A stretch of 64,000 bases of DNA from Curtobacterium flaccumfaciens (GCF_013359815.1 NZ_JABMCF010000039.1:391819-455818); one strand, 5' to 3'. Positions 1 to 8,333 are shown, counted from the stretch's first letter. Translations and numbers: made by a program. The notes: a model not told the origin generated them from the sequence alone.

Positions 1-1263
1 GACGGCAGGCTGCACTTCGCCCTGGGCATCGAGGACACCTTCGTCCCGCAGGCCCGACCGGGTGAACGGCCCATCGACGAGTACGAGCTGACCGACCACT
101 ACCGGCAGTACGCCGCTGACCTCGGGCTGGCGGTCGACGTCGGCGCCGAGCTCCTGCGCTGGGGCGTCCCCTGGTACCGGGTCGCCCCCGAGCCGGGCGT
201 CTGGGACTGGTCGTGGGTGGACGGCGTCATGGCGCGGTTCCGCGAGACCGGCCTGCGCCCCGTCGTCGACCTGCTGCACTACGGCACACCGCTCTGGCTC
301 GACGGGCAGTTCGCCCACCCCGACTACCCGGCACACGTCACCGAGTACGCCGCCCGGTTCGCGGCGCGGTACGGCGACGTCGCCACCGACTACACGCCGG
401 TCAACGAGCCCGTCATCCACGCCCTGTTCTCGGGTGAGTACGGGTACTGGCCCCCGTACCTGACCGGCGCGGAGGGGTCGGCCCGGATCGCGTCCGCCCT
501 GGCCAAGGGGTTCGTCTCGACGCAGCACGCGATCACCCGCGAGCTCGGAGACGCCGCCACCTTCGTGCACGTGGACGCCGGCATCCGGTACGTGGGCGAC
601 GTCGACGCCCCGGAACACCGCGACACGGTCGCGCGCCTGCGCGCCCAGACGTTCCTGGTCGAGGACCTGGTCACCGGTGGCGTCGACGACGCGCACCCCC
701 TGGTCGGTCGACTCCGGTCCGGGGGCGTCACCGACGCCGACCTCGACTGGTTCCGGCAGCACGCCGTCCGGCCCGACGTGATGGGCGTCAACTACTACCC
801 GCTGCACTCCACCGAGGTGTTCGAGGCGGGGGTGCACCACGGCGGCGGGTTCGCCGACCCGCGGCCCTACGAGGACACCGGCGTCGAGGGGCTCCGCGAC
901 GTGCTCACCACCTACGCCGAGCGCTACGGCGCCCCGGTCATGCTCACGGAGACGTGCGTCACGGGTTCGGTCGAGGAGCGCATCGGCTGGCTGGACGCGT
1001 CGGTCACGGCCGTGCGGGAGCTCCGCGACGAGGGGGTGCCGGTCGTCGGCTACACCTGGTGGCCGCTGTTCGACATGTACGAGTGGACCTGGCGGCACAC
1101 GGACGCCCCACGCCAGGAGCACCTGCTCACGATGGGCCTCTTCGACCTCGTCGAGGACGGCGCCGGCGGCCTCGACCGTCGCCGCAACCCGGTCGCCGAC
1201 GCGTTCGCTGCGCACACGCGAGAGGAACGGGCCGTGGCAGCGGCCCTGTCGGCGACCACCTGA
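1..1263 (+). CDS. Family 1 glycosyl hydrolase (beta-glycosidase-like), 5' end outside window
   Basis: An open frame runs from the first base, so the N-terminus is missing; 420 residues are visible. The order of motifs fits the GH1 TIM barrel: an early LLRWGVPWYRVAPEPGVWDW segment, then TPVNEP as the likely acid/base glutamate site (around visible residue 135), VNYYPL, and LTET as the likely nucleophile (around 315), followed by VVGYTWWPLFDMYEW. GH1 enzymes cleave beta-linked glucosides or galactosides with retention. The sites read NEP and TET where classical members have TFNEP and TENG, so it is a divergent member and its substrate cannot be read. There is no visible secretion signal because the start is absent. 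It is followed by a strong hairpin and then a secreted glycan-binding hydrolase. Confidence 0.85.
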   Translation, partial: DGRLHFALGIEDTFVPQARPGERPIDEYELTDHYRQYAADLGLAVDVGAELLRWGVPWYRVAPEPGVWDWSWVDGVMARFRETGLRPVVDLLHYGTPLWLDGQFAHPDYPAHVTEYAARFAARYGDVATDYTPVNEPVIHALFSGEYGYWPPYLTGAEGSARIASALAKGFVSTQHAITRELGDAATFVHVDAGIRYVGDVDAPEHRDTVARLRAQTFLVEDLVTGGVDDAHPLVGRLRSGGVTDADLDWFRQHAVRPDVMGVNYYPLHSTEVFEAGVHHGGGFADPRPYEDTGVEGLRDVLTTYAERYGAPVMLTETCVTGSVEERIGWLDASVTAVRELRDEGVPVVGYTWWPLFDMYEWTWRHTDAPRQEHLLTMGLFDLVEDGAGGLDRRRNPVADAFAAHTREERAVAAALSATT

Positions 1264-1267
1264 GGGT

Positions 1268-1303
1268 CTGGAGGCGCGGGTCGGGTCGGTCCCGCGCCTC
1301 CAG
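1268..1303 (+). terminator. Hairpin after GH1 gene
   Basis: A perfect 13-bp stem (CTGGAGGCGCGGG and its complement) with a 10-nt loop begins 4 nt after the GH1 stop. No U-tract follows, as is common in this GC-rich genome. It separates the GH1 gene from the next gene. Confidence 0.75.
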
Positions 1304-1349
1304 TCCGTCTCCGCCCACCACCACTGCACCACCAACCGAACGGAGCACC

Positions 1350-3032
1350 ATGTCCCTCCGCCTCGGCGCCGCTCCGGCGCCTCGTCGACGCCGAACGCTC
1401 GCGCTCGTCGTCACCGCTGCCGCCGCGGCGGCAGCCCTTGTCGCCGGCGTCGCCGGCCCCCTCCCCGCACAGGCGGTCACGACCGGCAACGGAGCCCTCG
1501 TGTACTCGCCGGCAGCGGGTTCCTCGTTCAACCCCGAGGGCGGCCGCGCTGCCGGCACCACCTACGCGAAGAACATCGTCCTGAAGAACAGCGGATCGGC
1601 CAACGGCCAGCAGTTCGTCACCTTCGACCAGCTCGTGCTCGAGAACGGCGTGCAGGTCTACCCGATCTACCGGAGCACGGACAACGGCACCTCGTGGAGC
1701 CGCGTCGCCACGGTCAAGCCGAGCACCCAGTTCCCGACGCTCACCCGCACCGCGCAGCCCTCGCTGTACGAGACCCCGGTCCAGCTCGGCACGATGCCGG
1801 CCGGCACGCTGCTGCTGAGCGGCATGATCATGCCCACCGACCGCTCGAGCAGCCGACTGGTCATGTACAAGAGCCTCGACCACGGGCTGACCTGGTCCTT
1901 CGTGAGCACCGTCGACACCGGCGGTCCGGCCACCTACGACCCGAGCCCGAGCTCGACGACCTCGACGGTGTGGGAGCCGTCCGTCGCCGTCGACGCGAAC
2001 GGCGGGCTGGTCACCTACTTCTCGGACGAGCGGCAGAAGGCGAACAACGTCCTGCAGGCCGTCAGCTACCGGCGCTCCACGGACGGCGGCCTGACCTGGG
2101 GTCCCCTGGTCAACGTGTCCGCACCGACCAACAAGAGCGACCGTCCGGGCATGATCACGGTGACGAGGATCCCGAACGGCAACTACGTGGCGACGTTCGA
2201 GGTCGTGAACCGGCCGAGCCAGACGAACAACACGGCGCCGGTGTACTTCAAGACCTCACCGGACGGTCTGAACTGGAGCCCCGAGACGAGCATCGGCACC
2301 AAGATCGCGTTGCCGGACGGCCGTGGGGTCGGGTCGTCGCCCGAGGTGCGCTGGGTGCCGACCGCCGGCAACGCCAACGGCATGATCGTCGTCTCGTCCA
2401 AGTGGTCCCTCGACAGCGCGGGCAACATCGACGGTGGCCAGAACTTCGTCGTCAACCGCAACCAGGGCACGGGTTCGTGGGAGCAGCTGCCGTACGCGGT
2501 GACGTACGACGCGCGGGACGCCGAGGGCGGGACGTTCAGCGGCTTCGCCCAGGGCTTCGACTCGAGCGCCGACGGCAAGACGCTGTACCAGGCGACGAAC
2601 GTCGAGAACCTCACCACCACGTACAACGACGTGCGGGTCGGGTCGATCCCGATCAACGCGCAGCGGTACGAGGCCGAGTCCGCGGTCCGGAACGACACGA
2701 GCACGGTCACGCAGGCCGACGCGGTCGGCGGCGCGAAGGTCGGCAACATCAACAACGCGACGAGTTCCGTGCAGTTCACCGTGCAGGCCGCGACCGCGGG
2801 GACGTACACGGTGAACGTCCGGTACGACAACGGCACGGGTGCGACGAGCACGCACGCGCTCGCGGTCAACGGGACCTCGGCCGGTTCGGTCAGCTACGCG
2901 CCGACCGTCAACTGGGGCCGGTTCGGATGGGCGCAGAAGACGGTCACGCTGAAGGCCGGCGCGAACACGCTCACCTTCACCAAGGGGACCGGGTTCGCCG
3001 AGCTGGACCAGATCCAGGTGTTCCAGCCCTGA
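1350..3032 (+). CDS. Secreted sialidase-fold (BNR repeat) hydrolase with C-terminal CBM6/35-like domain
   Basis: The 560-residue product starts with a signal peptide: basic APRRRR, an alanine-rich hydrophobic core and a PAQA cleavage site near residue 40. At least four Asp-box motifs (STDNGTSW, SLDHGLTW, STDGGLTW, SPDGLNW) mark a sialidase-like beta-propeller at roughly residues 100-400. The last 130 residues (YEAESAV ... ELDQIQVF) look like a CBM6/CBM35 beta-sandwich. An FRIP motif typical of true sialidases was not seen, so an exo-arabinanase-type (GH93-like) or other propeller glycosidase is equally possible. The start was chosen at the ATG preceded by ACGGAG and directly followed by the signal peptide. 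It likely acts outside the cell on plant or host glycans. Confidence 0.8.
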   Translation: MSLRLGAAPAPRRRRTLALVVTAAAAAAALVAGVAGPLPAQAVTTGNGALVYSPAAGSSFNPEGGRAAGTTYAKNIVLKNSGSANGQQFVTFDQLVLENGVQVYPIYRSTDNGTSWSRVATVKPSTQFPTLTRTAQPSLYETPVQLGTMPAGTLLLSGMIMPTDRSSSRLVMYKSLDHGLTWSFVSTVDTGGPATYDPSPSSTTSTVWEPSVAVDANGGLVTYFSDERQKANNVLQAVSYRRSTDGGLTWGPLVNVSAPTNKSDRPGMITVTRIPNGNYVATFEVVNRPSQTNNTAPVYFKTSPDGLNWSPETSIGTKIALPDGRGVGSSPEVRWVPTAGNANGMIVVSSKWSLDSAGNIDGGQNFVVNRNQGTGSWEQLPYAVTYDARDAEGGTFSGFAQGFDSSADGKTLYQATNVENLTTTYNDVRVGSIPINAQRYEAESAVRNDTSTVTQADAVGGAKVGNINNATSSVQFTVQAATAGTYTVNVRYDNGTGATSTHALAVNGTSAGSVSYAPTVNWGRFGWAQKTVTLKAGANTLTFTKGTGFAELDQIQVFQP

Positions 3033-3072
3033 CGCCGCACCCGCGGCCCTGGTCGTGACCAGGATGCGGACG

Positions 3073-3104
3073 GGAGGCCCGTGGCGGACCCGCCACGGGC
3101 CTCC
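3073..3104. terminator. Bidirectional hairpin between convergent genes
   Basis: A perfect 14-bp stem GGAGGCCCGTGGCG with loop GACC lies between the propeller hydrolase and the convergent MerR gene. It belongs to the GGAGGC...GCCTCC hairpin family that recurs at gene ends throughout the window. Confidence 0.8.
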
Positions 3105-3125
3105 AGTCCGTCCTGGTGCCGCGTC

Positions 3126-3521
3126 TCAGGCCGCGACCGGCTCCGCAGGTCGGTCACGCAGTGCCGGGCAGTGCTCGGCCGTGGGGTGCTCGGTGATCTC
3201 GATGACCTGGTCGAGCCGCCCCCGGACCACCTCGAGCTCGGCCAGCTGTGCAGTGATCCGGTCCCGCTCGGCGATGAGGAGCGCGAACGACTCCGGCGTC
3301 GACTCCCCGCGGTCGACGCAGGGCAGCAGCTGCACGATCGTGCGGCTCGCGAGCCCGGCGGCGAACAGCTGCTGCACGAGCTGGACCCGCTCGACGGCTG
3401 CGTCCGTGTAGATCCGCTGCCCGCTCGCGGTGCGCGACGCGGTGAGCAGCCCCTGCTCCTCGTAGTACCGCAGCGAGCGGACGCTGACGCCGGTCTCTGC
3501 TGCGAGGTCACCGATGCGCAT
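3126..3521 (-). CDS. MerR-family transcriptional regulator
   Basis: A 131-residue protein begins MRIGDLAAETGVSVRSLRYY, the standard MerR winged-helix opening, followed by YEEQGLL and SGQRIYT. The second half (about residues 75-120) is a heptad-rich dimerisation helix. A single cysteine near each of GRCV and HCPA positions is seen, too few to argue for metal sensing; it resembles SoxR-like or small-molecule MerR proteins without a large ligand domain. The start was placed at the ATG preceded by CGGAGCACC, 10 codons inside the longest frame. It is divergent from an SDR gene whose promoter carries a MerR-type stretched spacer, so it probably controls that gene and possibly itself. Confidence 0.88.
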   Translation of the reverse strand: MRIGDLAAETGVSVRSLRYYEEQGLLTASRTASGQRIYTDAAVERVQLVQQLFAAGLASRTIVQLLPCVDRGESTPESFALLIAERDRITAQLAELEVVRGRLDQVIEITEHPTAEHCPALRDRPAEPVAA

Positions 3522-3538
3522 GGTGCTCCGATCCGGGC

Positions 3539-3570
3539 TTGCCCCTGACATGGATGTGAGGTCTTAGCGT
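3539..3570 (+). promoter_or_regulatory. MerR-type promoter with operator dyad in a 20-bp spacer
   Basis: A TTGCCC -35-like box (3539-3544) and a TAGCGT -10-like box (3565-3570) are separated by 20 bp. The spacer holds the near-perfect dyad CCTGACAT-GG-ATGTGAGG (3544-3561). Over-long spacers with a dyad inside are the hallmark of MerR-activated promoters, and this one reads toward the SDR gene. Confidence 0.65.
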
Positions 3571-3615
3571 AGCCGAGCCGCTGCGGGAGACACCCGCGCG
3601 GCAGGAGGAGACACC

Positions 3616-4317
3616 ATGGACATCGCTGGATCGGTCGCACTCGTCACCGGCTCGAACCGGGGCATCGGACGCCGCTTCGCCCTGGAGCTGCTGGAGCGCG
3701 GGGCGTCGAAGGTCTACGCGACCGCACGCCGCCCCGAACTCGTCGACGTCGAGGGCGTCGTCGCGCTGCCCCTCGACATCACCGACCAGGCCTCGGTCGA
3801 CGCGGTGGCCGCCGCCGCGGGGGACGTGACGCTGCTCGTGAACAACGCCGGCATCTCGACGCAGGGCTCCCTGGTGACCGACGACCTGACCATCGTCCGG
3901 AAGGCCATGGACACGCACTTCTGGGGCAGCCTGTCGATGATCCGTGCCTTCGCACCGGTGATCGAGCGGAACGGCGGCGGCGCGATCGTCAACGTGCTGT
4001 CGGCCCTGTCGTGGTTCGCGGCGCCCGGCGCCGGTGGCTACGCCGCGGCGAAGGCGGCCGAGTGGAACATGACGAACGCCGTCCGCCTCGAGCTCGCCGA
4101 CCGGGGCATCAGCGTGCAGGGACTCCACCTCGGTGCGGCCGACACCGACATGATGGGCGACTACGACGGCCCGAAGACGGACCCGACGGATGTGGCCCGA
4201 GCGGCACTCGACGGTGTGGAGCGTGGCGTGGCCGAGGTGCTCGTCGACGACTGGAGCCGGATGGTGAAGGCGTCGCTCGCCGATGCGCCCGAGCGCTTCT
4301 CCGCACAGATGGCCTGA
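3616..4317 (+). CDS. Short-chain dehydrogenase/reductase
   Basis: The 233-residue protein has the classical SDR features: TGSNRGIG cofactor loop near residue 11, NNAG near 76, and the YAAAK catalytic pair in GGYAAAKAAEW near residue 140. A strong AGGAGG sits 8 nt before the ATG. It would catalyse NAD(P)-dependent oxidoreduction of a small alcohol or carbonyl; the substrate is unknown. The arginine-containing ATARRP after beta-2 suggests NADP preference. The gene stands alone, driven from the MerR-type promoter shared with the divergent regulator, so it is probably an inducible detoxification or stress enzyme. Confidence 0.88.
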   Translation: MDIAGSVALVTGSNRGIGRRFALELLERGASKVYATARRPELVDVEGVVALPLDITDQASVDAVAAAAGDVTLLVNNAGISTQGSLVTDDLTIVRKAMDTHFWGSLSMIRAFAPVIERNGGGAIVNVLSALSWFAAPGAGGYAAAKAAEWNMTNAVRLELADRGISVQGLHLGAADTDMMGDYDGPKTDPTDVARAALDGVERGVAEVLVDDWSRMVKASLADAPERFSAQMA

Positions 4318-4437
4318 GCGCCGCCCCTGACTGGGGGTGTGTCCCCGCAGCGCAGTCCTGGACCCGCTGCGTGGTCATCGGCGAGCATGGACCCCGATCA
4401 GGAGCGGGGGCACGTCGCCTGCCGCTGGAAGGGAACC

Positions 4438-5424
4438 ATGCGTCCTGTCAGGAACGCGCTGAGCACCGGGGCGATCGTCGCGATCCTCGCCGGTCTCACC
4501 ATCACCGCAGCACCCGCCCAGGCGGCGACCCCGGGGGCCGGCGCGAGCTGCGCCCCCGGGACCCTGTCGGTGCAGACGCTCGAGAGCGGCTGCACGGCGA
4601 CCTCCGGCACGGTCGTGACGCCGGACGGCCGCACCTTCGCGCTCCCCGCGCCGGGTGAGAGCGTCATGGCGAGCAGCTCGGCCGCCCCCGGGGCGCCCGA
4701 ACTCGCCGACGTCCTCATCGCGAACAACGGCTCCGCCGGTGTCGCCGTCCGCGTGGACGAGGCCTGGACCGGTTCGGCCCCCGCCGTCCAGCAGGAGCGT
4801 GCGCAGAGCCAGGCCGCGACGGCACAGGCAGCCCCCGCCGCGACGACCGCTGCGACCACGAAGTGCACGAGCACGGCGTACAAGGCGTCCGGCTACACCT
4901 GGCCGAGCACGGTCAAGTGGTACTACAACCAGACCGGGCAGAAGTCGACGTACGCCAAGGACGCCCTGCGCAAGGGGGCGAACGCCTGGAACGGCACGAT
5001 CTCGGCGTGTGACCGGACCGTCACGTCGACGGCGAAGAACGACTACCTGCGCCTCGCCACCCAGAAGCCCAACCTCACCGACCAGGGCGGCTGCTCGCGG
5101 AACAACGGCTACAACGTGATGGGCTGGGGCAAGCTCCCGACCGGGACCCTCGGTGTCACGTGCGTCTGGTTCGACGGCAACGGCAACGCCCGCGAGGCCG
5201 ACCAGCGCTACGCCACCGGCTTCAAGTGGAGCTCGACGGCCACCTGCTCGGGCGCGCGCTTCGACACCCAGGTCGTCGCGACGCACGAGTGGGGCCACCT
5301 GTACGGTCTCGACCACGTCGCCACCGGCACCGGCCAGGTCATGGAGCCGTCCGGCGGCTACTGCGAGCTCGACGGCCGCACGCTCGGCCGTGGCGACATG
5401 ACGGGGATCTCGACGCTCTACTGA
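4438..5424 (+). CDS. Secreted zinc metalloprotease (matrixin-like)
   Basis: The 328-residue product begins with a signal peptide ending AAPAQA near residue 29. The zinc motif HEWGHLYGLDH (HEXXHXXGXXH) lies near residue 284, with a downstream VMEPS consistent with a metzincin Met-turn. The N-terminal 110 residues look like a prosegment ending in an alanine/glutamine-rich linker; the cysteine-containing catalytic part follows from KCTSTAYK. Metzincin proteases hydrolyse extracellular proteins. The start ATG follows GGAAGGGAACC. A longer in-frame start upstream would precede the signal peptide and is unlikely. A bidirectional hairpin follows. Confidence 0.85.
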   Translation: MRPVRNALSTGAIVAILAGLTITAAPAQAATPGAGASCAPGTLSVQTLESGCTATSGTVVTPDGRTFALPAPGESVMASSSAAPGAPELADVLIANNGSAGVAVRVDEAWTGSAPAVQQERAQSQAATAQAAPAATTAATTKCTSTAYKASGYTWPSTVKWYYNQTGQKSTYAKDALRKGANAWNGTISACDRTVTSTAKNDYLRLATQKPNLTDQGGCSRNNGYNVMGWGKLPTGTLGVTCVWFDGNGNAREADQRYATGFKWSSTATCSGARFDTQVVATHEWGHLYGLDHVATGTGQVMEPSGGYCELDGRTLGRGDMTGISTLY

Positions 5425-5450
5425 GCTCGACGTTCTGCAGGGACACGGAC

Positions 5451-5480
5451 GGGGTCGTGGCGGAGAACCGCCGCGACCCC
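5451..5480. terminator. Bidirectional terminator between convergent genes
   Basis: GGGGTCGTGGCGG and its complement form a 13-bp stem with one G-T mismatch and loop AGAA, between the metalloprotease and the oppositely oriented NAD(P)-binding gene. Confidence 0.75.
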
Positions 5481-5528
5481 GTTGGTCTGACTGGCTCGGT
5501 CAGTCCGCGTCGGCGCGGTCGGTCTTGC

Positions 5529-6179
5529 TCAGACCGCGTCGGCGCGCAGGAACTCCGCCACCGGAGTCGACCCCGTGTTGAACCGGAAGGTGTTGCCGGC
5601 CGTGCCGGGGTTCTCGACCACGTCGGCGACCACGTGCGCCACGTCACCGCGCGGCACCTGCGTCGACGAGCCGTCCCAGTCGACGGAGCCGGTCGGCTCG
5701 TCGTCGGTCAGGGTGCTCGGGGCGACGATCGTCCACTGCAGCCCCGAGTCGCGGAGCACGGCGTCGGCGATCATCTTCGACTGCGCGTACGCGAAGAAGT
5801 CCTGGTCCTGCGGGACGCCGTGGTCGAGCTGCGAGCCCGAGAACGACACCATCACGTAGCGGTCGACGCCGGCCTGCTTCGCCCCCTGGATCGACAGCAC
5901 CGCAGCGTCGCGGTCGATCGCCCAGGTCCGGTCGACGGACCCGCCACCGGCACCGGCCGACCACACCACGGCGTCGTGCCCGCGGATCAGTTCGGCGAAG
6001 TCGTTCAGGGACTGCTGCTGGATGTCCGCGACGAGCGGTTCGCCGCCGTGCGCTCGGATCTCGTCGGACTGGTCGGCGTTCCGGATGACGGAGGTGACCG
6101 TGTGTCCGCGCTCGGACAGGATGCGGGTGGCGAGGAGTGCGACCTTGCCGTGGCCGCCGAAGACGATGACGTTGCTCAT
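5529..6179 (-). CDS. NAD(P)-binding atypical SDR (YwnB/NmrA-like)
   Basis: The 216-residue protein opens MSNVIVFGGHGKVA, an atypical-SDR Rossmann loop (GGHGKVA), and continues with SVIRNADQ after beta-2. VVWSAGAGGG and YAQSK (near residue 135) match the SDR5-type atypical family, which binds NAD(P)H and often acts as flavin reductase or redox sensor. There is no transmembrane or signal segment. The start is the ATG after the CGTCCGGACC region; longer frames upstream read through another gene. Just past its stop, about 20 bases of the 3' end are repeated (TCAGNCCGCGTCGGCGCG at 5500 and 5529), suggesting a small tandem duplication at the C-terminus. Confidence 0.8.
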   Translation of the reverse strand: MSNVIVFGGHGKVALLATRILSERGHTVTSVIRNADQSDEIRAHGGEPLVADIQQQSLNDFAELIRGHDAVVWSAGAGGGSVDRTWAIDRDAAVLSIQGAKQAGVDRYVMVSFSGSQLDHGVPQDQDFFAYAQSKMIADAVLRDSGLQWTIVAPSTLTDDEPTGSVDWDGSSTQVPRGDVAHVVADVVENPGTAGNTFRFNTGSTPVAEFLRADAV

Positions 6180-6315
6180 GGTCCGGACGCTACTCGGGGC
6201 GGCTCCGTGCCCGGGGAACGCCCGGGGAGCGCCGGACGGTCGCCCGTCGCCCGCGATGCTCGGAACACCCGGGGGCGCCGTGCGTACCGTCGGGGGCAAC
6301 ACGACAGGAGTCACG

Positions 6316-6801
6316 ATGAGCAAGCAGCACGAGCAGCACACCCTGGTCCGCACCCTGGTCCTCGGCATCATGAGCGGCGGCCGGAGCGCCACCCCGCTCG
6401 CCGTCCTCGCACTGAACCACGACCGGTCCTCGCTGAAGGGTTCGTGGCAGCAGTGGAAGGTCTTCAGCACCCCGGTCGGCCGTGGGCTGCTCGTCGCCTC
6501 CGCCGTCGGTGAGCTCATCGGCGACAAGCTGCCGAAGACCCCGAACCGCATCGCCCCCTCGGCACTGCTCGGACGTGTCGCGTCCGGTGCCCTCGCCGGC
6601 GCCGCACTCGGCACCACGGGCAAGCGTGACCTGCGGATCGAGGGCGCGATCCTCGGTGGCGTCGGTGCCCTCGTCGGCAGCTTCGTCGGCTGGGGTGCGC
6701 GCAAGGCCCTCGGGGGCGCGGGCCTGCCCGACCCCGTCGTCGCGCTCGCCGAGGACGCCGCGACCATCGCCGGCTCCGTGAAGGTCATCACCGCCGACTG
6801 A
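6316..6801 (+). CDS. DUF4126-like membrane protein
   Basis: The 161-residue protein has glycine/alanine-rich hydrophobic segments near residues 10-30, 55-70, 80-100 and 108-130, and a conserved-looking GELIGDKLPKTPNRI loop of the kind seen in DUF4126 proteins. Its function is unknown; members are small integral membrane proteins. The ATG follows ACAGGAG by 5 nt. It is followed by a 51-nt hairpin element before the next gene. Confidence 0.7.
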   Translation: MSKQHEQHTLVRTLVLGIMSGGRSATPLAVLALNHDRSSLKGSWQQWKVFSTPVGRGLLVASAVGELIGDKLPKTPNRIAPSALLGRVASGALAGAALGTTGKRDLRIEGAILGGVGALVGSFVGWGARKALGGAGLPDPVVALAEDAATIAGSVKVITAD

Positions 6802-6865
6802 GCGTGCCGCTCGGGCGCGGCGAGGGCCGCGCTCTTGGGCGCCGCGCTCGCCGCGGGCGCGTTTG

Positions 6866-6916
6866 GTGAGCAGGAACGGTCGGGTCGCACCGCCGCACCC
6901 GACCATTCCTGCTCAC
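6866..6916. repeat. 51-nt hairpin element, copy 1
   Basis: Arms GTGAGCAGGAACGGTCGGGT and its near-complement (one G-T mismatch) flank an 11-nt loop. Three further copies have the same 20-11-20 geometry. It lies between a gene end and the -10 box of the next gene. Confidence 0.85.
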
Positions 6917-6947
6917 GATGCGCACGCCTCGGCCTACGGTGGCCACC

Positions 6948-7919
6948 ATGCACATCGTCGTCATCGGAGCCACCGGCCACATCGGCTCGTTCCTCGTCCC
7001 CCGTCTCGTCCGCTCGGGGCACCGCGTCGTCGCCGTCACCCGCGGCACGAGCACCCCGTACGCCGACGCCCCGGAGTGGCAGCAGGTCGAGCGGATCACC
7101 GCCGACCGCGAGCAGGAGGACCGCGACGGCACCTTCGGCAGCCGCATCGCCGCGCTCGGTGCCGACGCCGTCGTCGACCTCGTCTGCTTCACCGAGTCCT
7201 CCGCCGCAGCGCTGGTCGACGCGCTCCGCGGCACCGGTACGCACCTGGTGCACTGCGGCTCGATCTGGCGCGCCGGCGTCTCGCACGTGCTGCCGATCAC
7301 CGAGCAGAACGCGACCCCGCCGTTCGGTGACTACGGCGTCCAGAAGGACGCCATCGCCCGGATGCTCAAGGAAGAAACCGCATCAGGCGGTTTGGTCACG
7401 ACGTCGCTGCACCCCGGTCACATCAGCGGTCCGGGCTGGATGCCGATCGGTCCACTCGGCAACCTCGACACGTCGGTGCTGACGAAGCTGTCCGCCGGTG
7501 AACCGCTCGAGGTCCCCGGCCTCGGCGCCGAGACGATGGCCCACGTGCACGCCGACGACGTCGCGCAGGCGTTCCAGCTCGCGGTCGAGCACCCCGATGC
7601 GGCGGCGGGCGAGGACTTCTTCGTCACGGCTCCGACGGCGCTCACCGCGCGCGGGTACGCCCACCTGGCAGCGTCGTGGTTCGGCCAGGAGGCCCGGCTC
7701 GACCCCGTCACGTGGGACCGGTTCCGCGAGACCACGGCTCCAGAGCACGCTGACGCCAGCTGGGAGCACCTGTCCCGCAGCCAGGTCTTCAGCACCGAGA
7801 AGGCGCGTCGTCTGCTCGGCTACGCGCCGGCGTTCACCGCCGAGGAGACCGTGCTGGACGCCGTGCGCTGGCTCGTCGACCACGGTGAGCTCGAGGTCGC
7901 GAACCCCCTGGTCCGCTGA
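6948..7919 (+). CDS. NAD-dependent epimerase/dehydratase-family protein
   Basis: The 323-residue protein begins MHIVVIGATGHIGSFL, an extended-SDR Rossmann opening, followed by an arginine-bearing VAVTRG. The catalytic tyrosine region is degenerate: after HCGSIWRAG the YxxxK position reads GDYGVQKD, giving YGVQK. The C-terminal half (about 200-323) forms the substrate domain. Substrate is unknown; nucleotide-sugar or isoflavone reductase-like roles are both possible. The start was set at the ATG 7 nt after TACGGT, a leaderless arrangement; an upstream in-frame ATG lies inside the hairpin element and is unlikely. Confidence 0.8.
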   Translation: MHIVVIGATGHIGSFLVPRLVRSGHRVVAVTRGTSTPYADAPEWQQVERITADREQEDRDGTFGSRIAALGADAVVDLVCFTESSAAALVDALRGTGTHLVHCGSIWRAGVSHVLPITEQNATPPFGDYGVQKDAIARMLKEETASGGLVTTSLHPGHISGPGWMPIGPLGNLDTSVLTKLSAGEPLEVPGLGAETMAHVHADDVAQAFQLAVEHPDAAAGEDFFVTAPTALTARGYAHLAASWFGQEARLDPVTWDRFRETTAPEHADASWEHLSRSQVFSTEKARRLLGYAPAFTAEETVLDAVRWLVDHGELEVANPLVR

Positions 7920-7953
7920 GCCCCGTGCTCCCGGCCCCGGGCTGCGCATCAGC

Positions 7954-7972
7954 TTCAGCTAATATTGCTCAA
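7954..7972 (+). promoter_or_regulatory. Promoter -10 with overlapping imperfect palindrome before XRE gene
   Basis: TAATAT (7960-7965) is an unusually AT-rich -10 box for this genome. It sits inside the imperfect palindrome TTCAGCTAATATTGCTCAA (6 of 9 positions paired), a plausible autoregulatory operator for the helix-turn-helix protein encoded 28 nt downstream. Confidence 0.4.
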
Positions 7973-7999
7973 GGAACGACGCGGAGCGAAGGAACGATG

Positions 8000-8332
8000 A
8001 TGGGCAAGAAGGACTTCGTCCGCGGGAACGACCGCGTCGAGCGTCTCCTACGGCAGCCGGACATCGCGGACGCTGTTGCCGCGCTCGAGACCGAGGCCGA
8101 CGACCTCGACCGAGTCCACGCGATGAGCCTGGCGATGGTGCGTGAAGCGGGGAAGCGCACGCAGGCCGAGATCGCACACGAGCTCGGCATCAGTCAGGGG
8201 GCGGTGTCGCAGATGGAACGGCGCGAGGACATGTTGCTCTCCACCCTCCGGAGCTACATCACCGCGACCGGTGCCGAGAACCCACGCATCATCGTCACGG
8301 TCAACGGCCGTGACGTCGAGTTGGCGATCTGA
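8000..8332 (+). CDS. XRE-family helix-turn-helix regulator (HigA/antitoxin-like)
   Basis: The 110-residue protein has a helix-turn-helix at about residues 53-75 (QAEIAHELGISQGAVSQMER) and a short C-terminal beta segment RIIVTVNGRDVELAI. This layout matches XRE antitoxins paired with RelE/HigB-type toxins. No toxin-sized gene lies beside it: upstream is an epimerase and downstream a convergent MFS gene whose stop is one base away. It may be an orphan regulator. Of two adjacent ATG codons (7997 and 8000), the second has the better distance from AAGGA. Confidence 0.75.
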   Translation: MGKKDFVRGNDRVERLLRQPDIADAVAALETEADDLDRVHAMSLAMVREAGKRTQAEIAHELGISQGAVSQMERREDMLLSTLRSYITATGAENPRIIVTVNGRDVELAI

Positions 8333-8333
8333 C

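Noticed and set aside
6918..6948. Upstream ATG as the start of the epimerase-like gene.
   Set aside because: It lies just after the hairpin element and has no Shine-Dalgarno; the ATG at 6948 has a -10 box at leaderless distance and begins the Rossmann fold directly.
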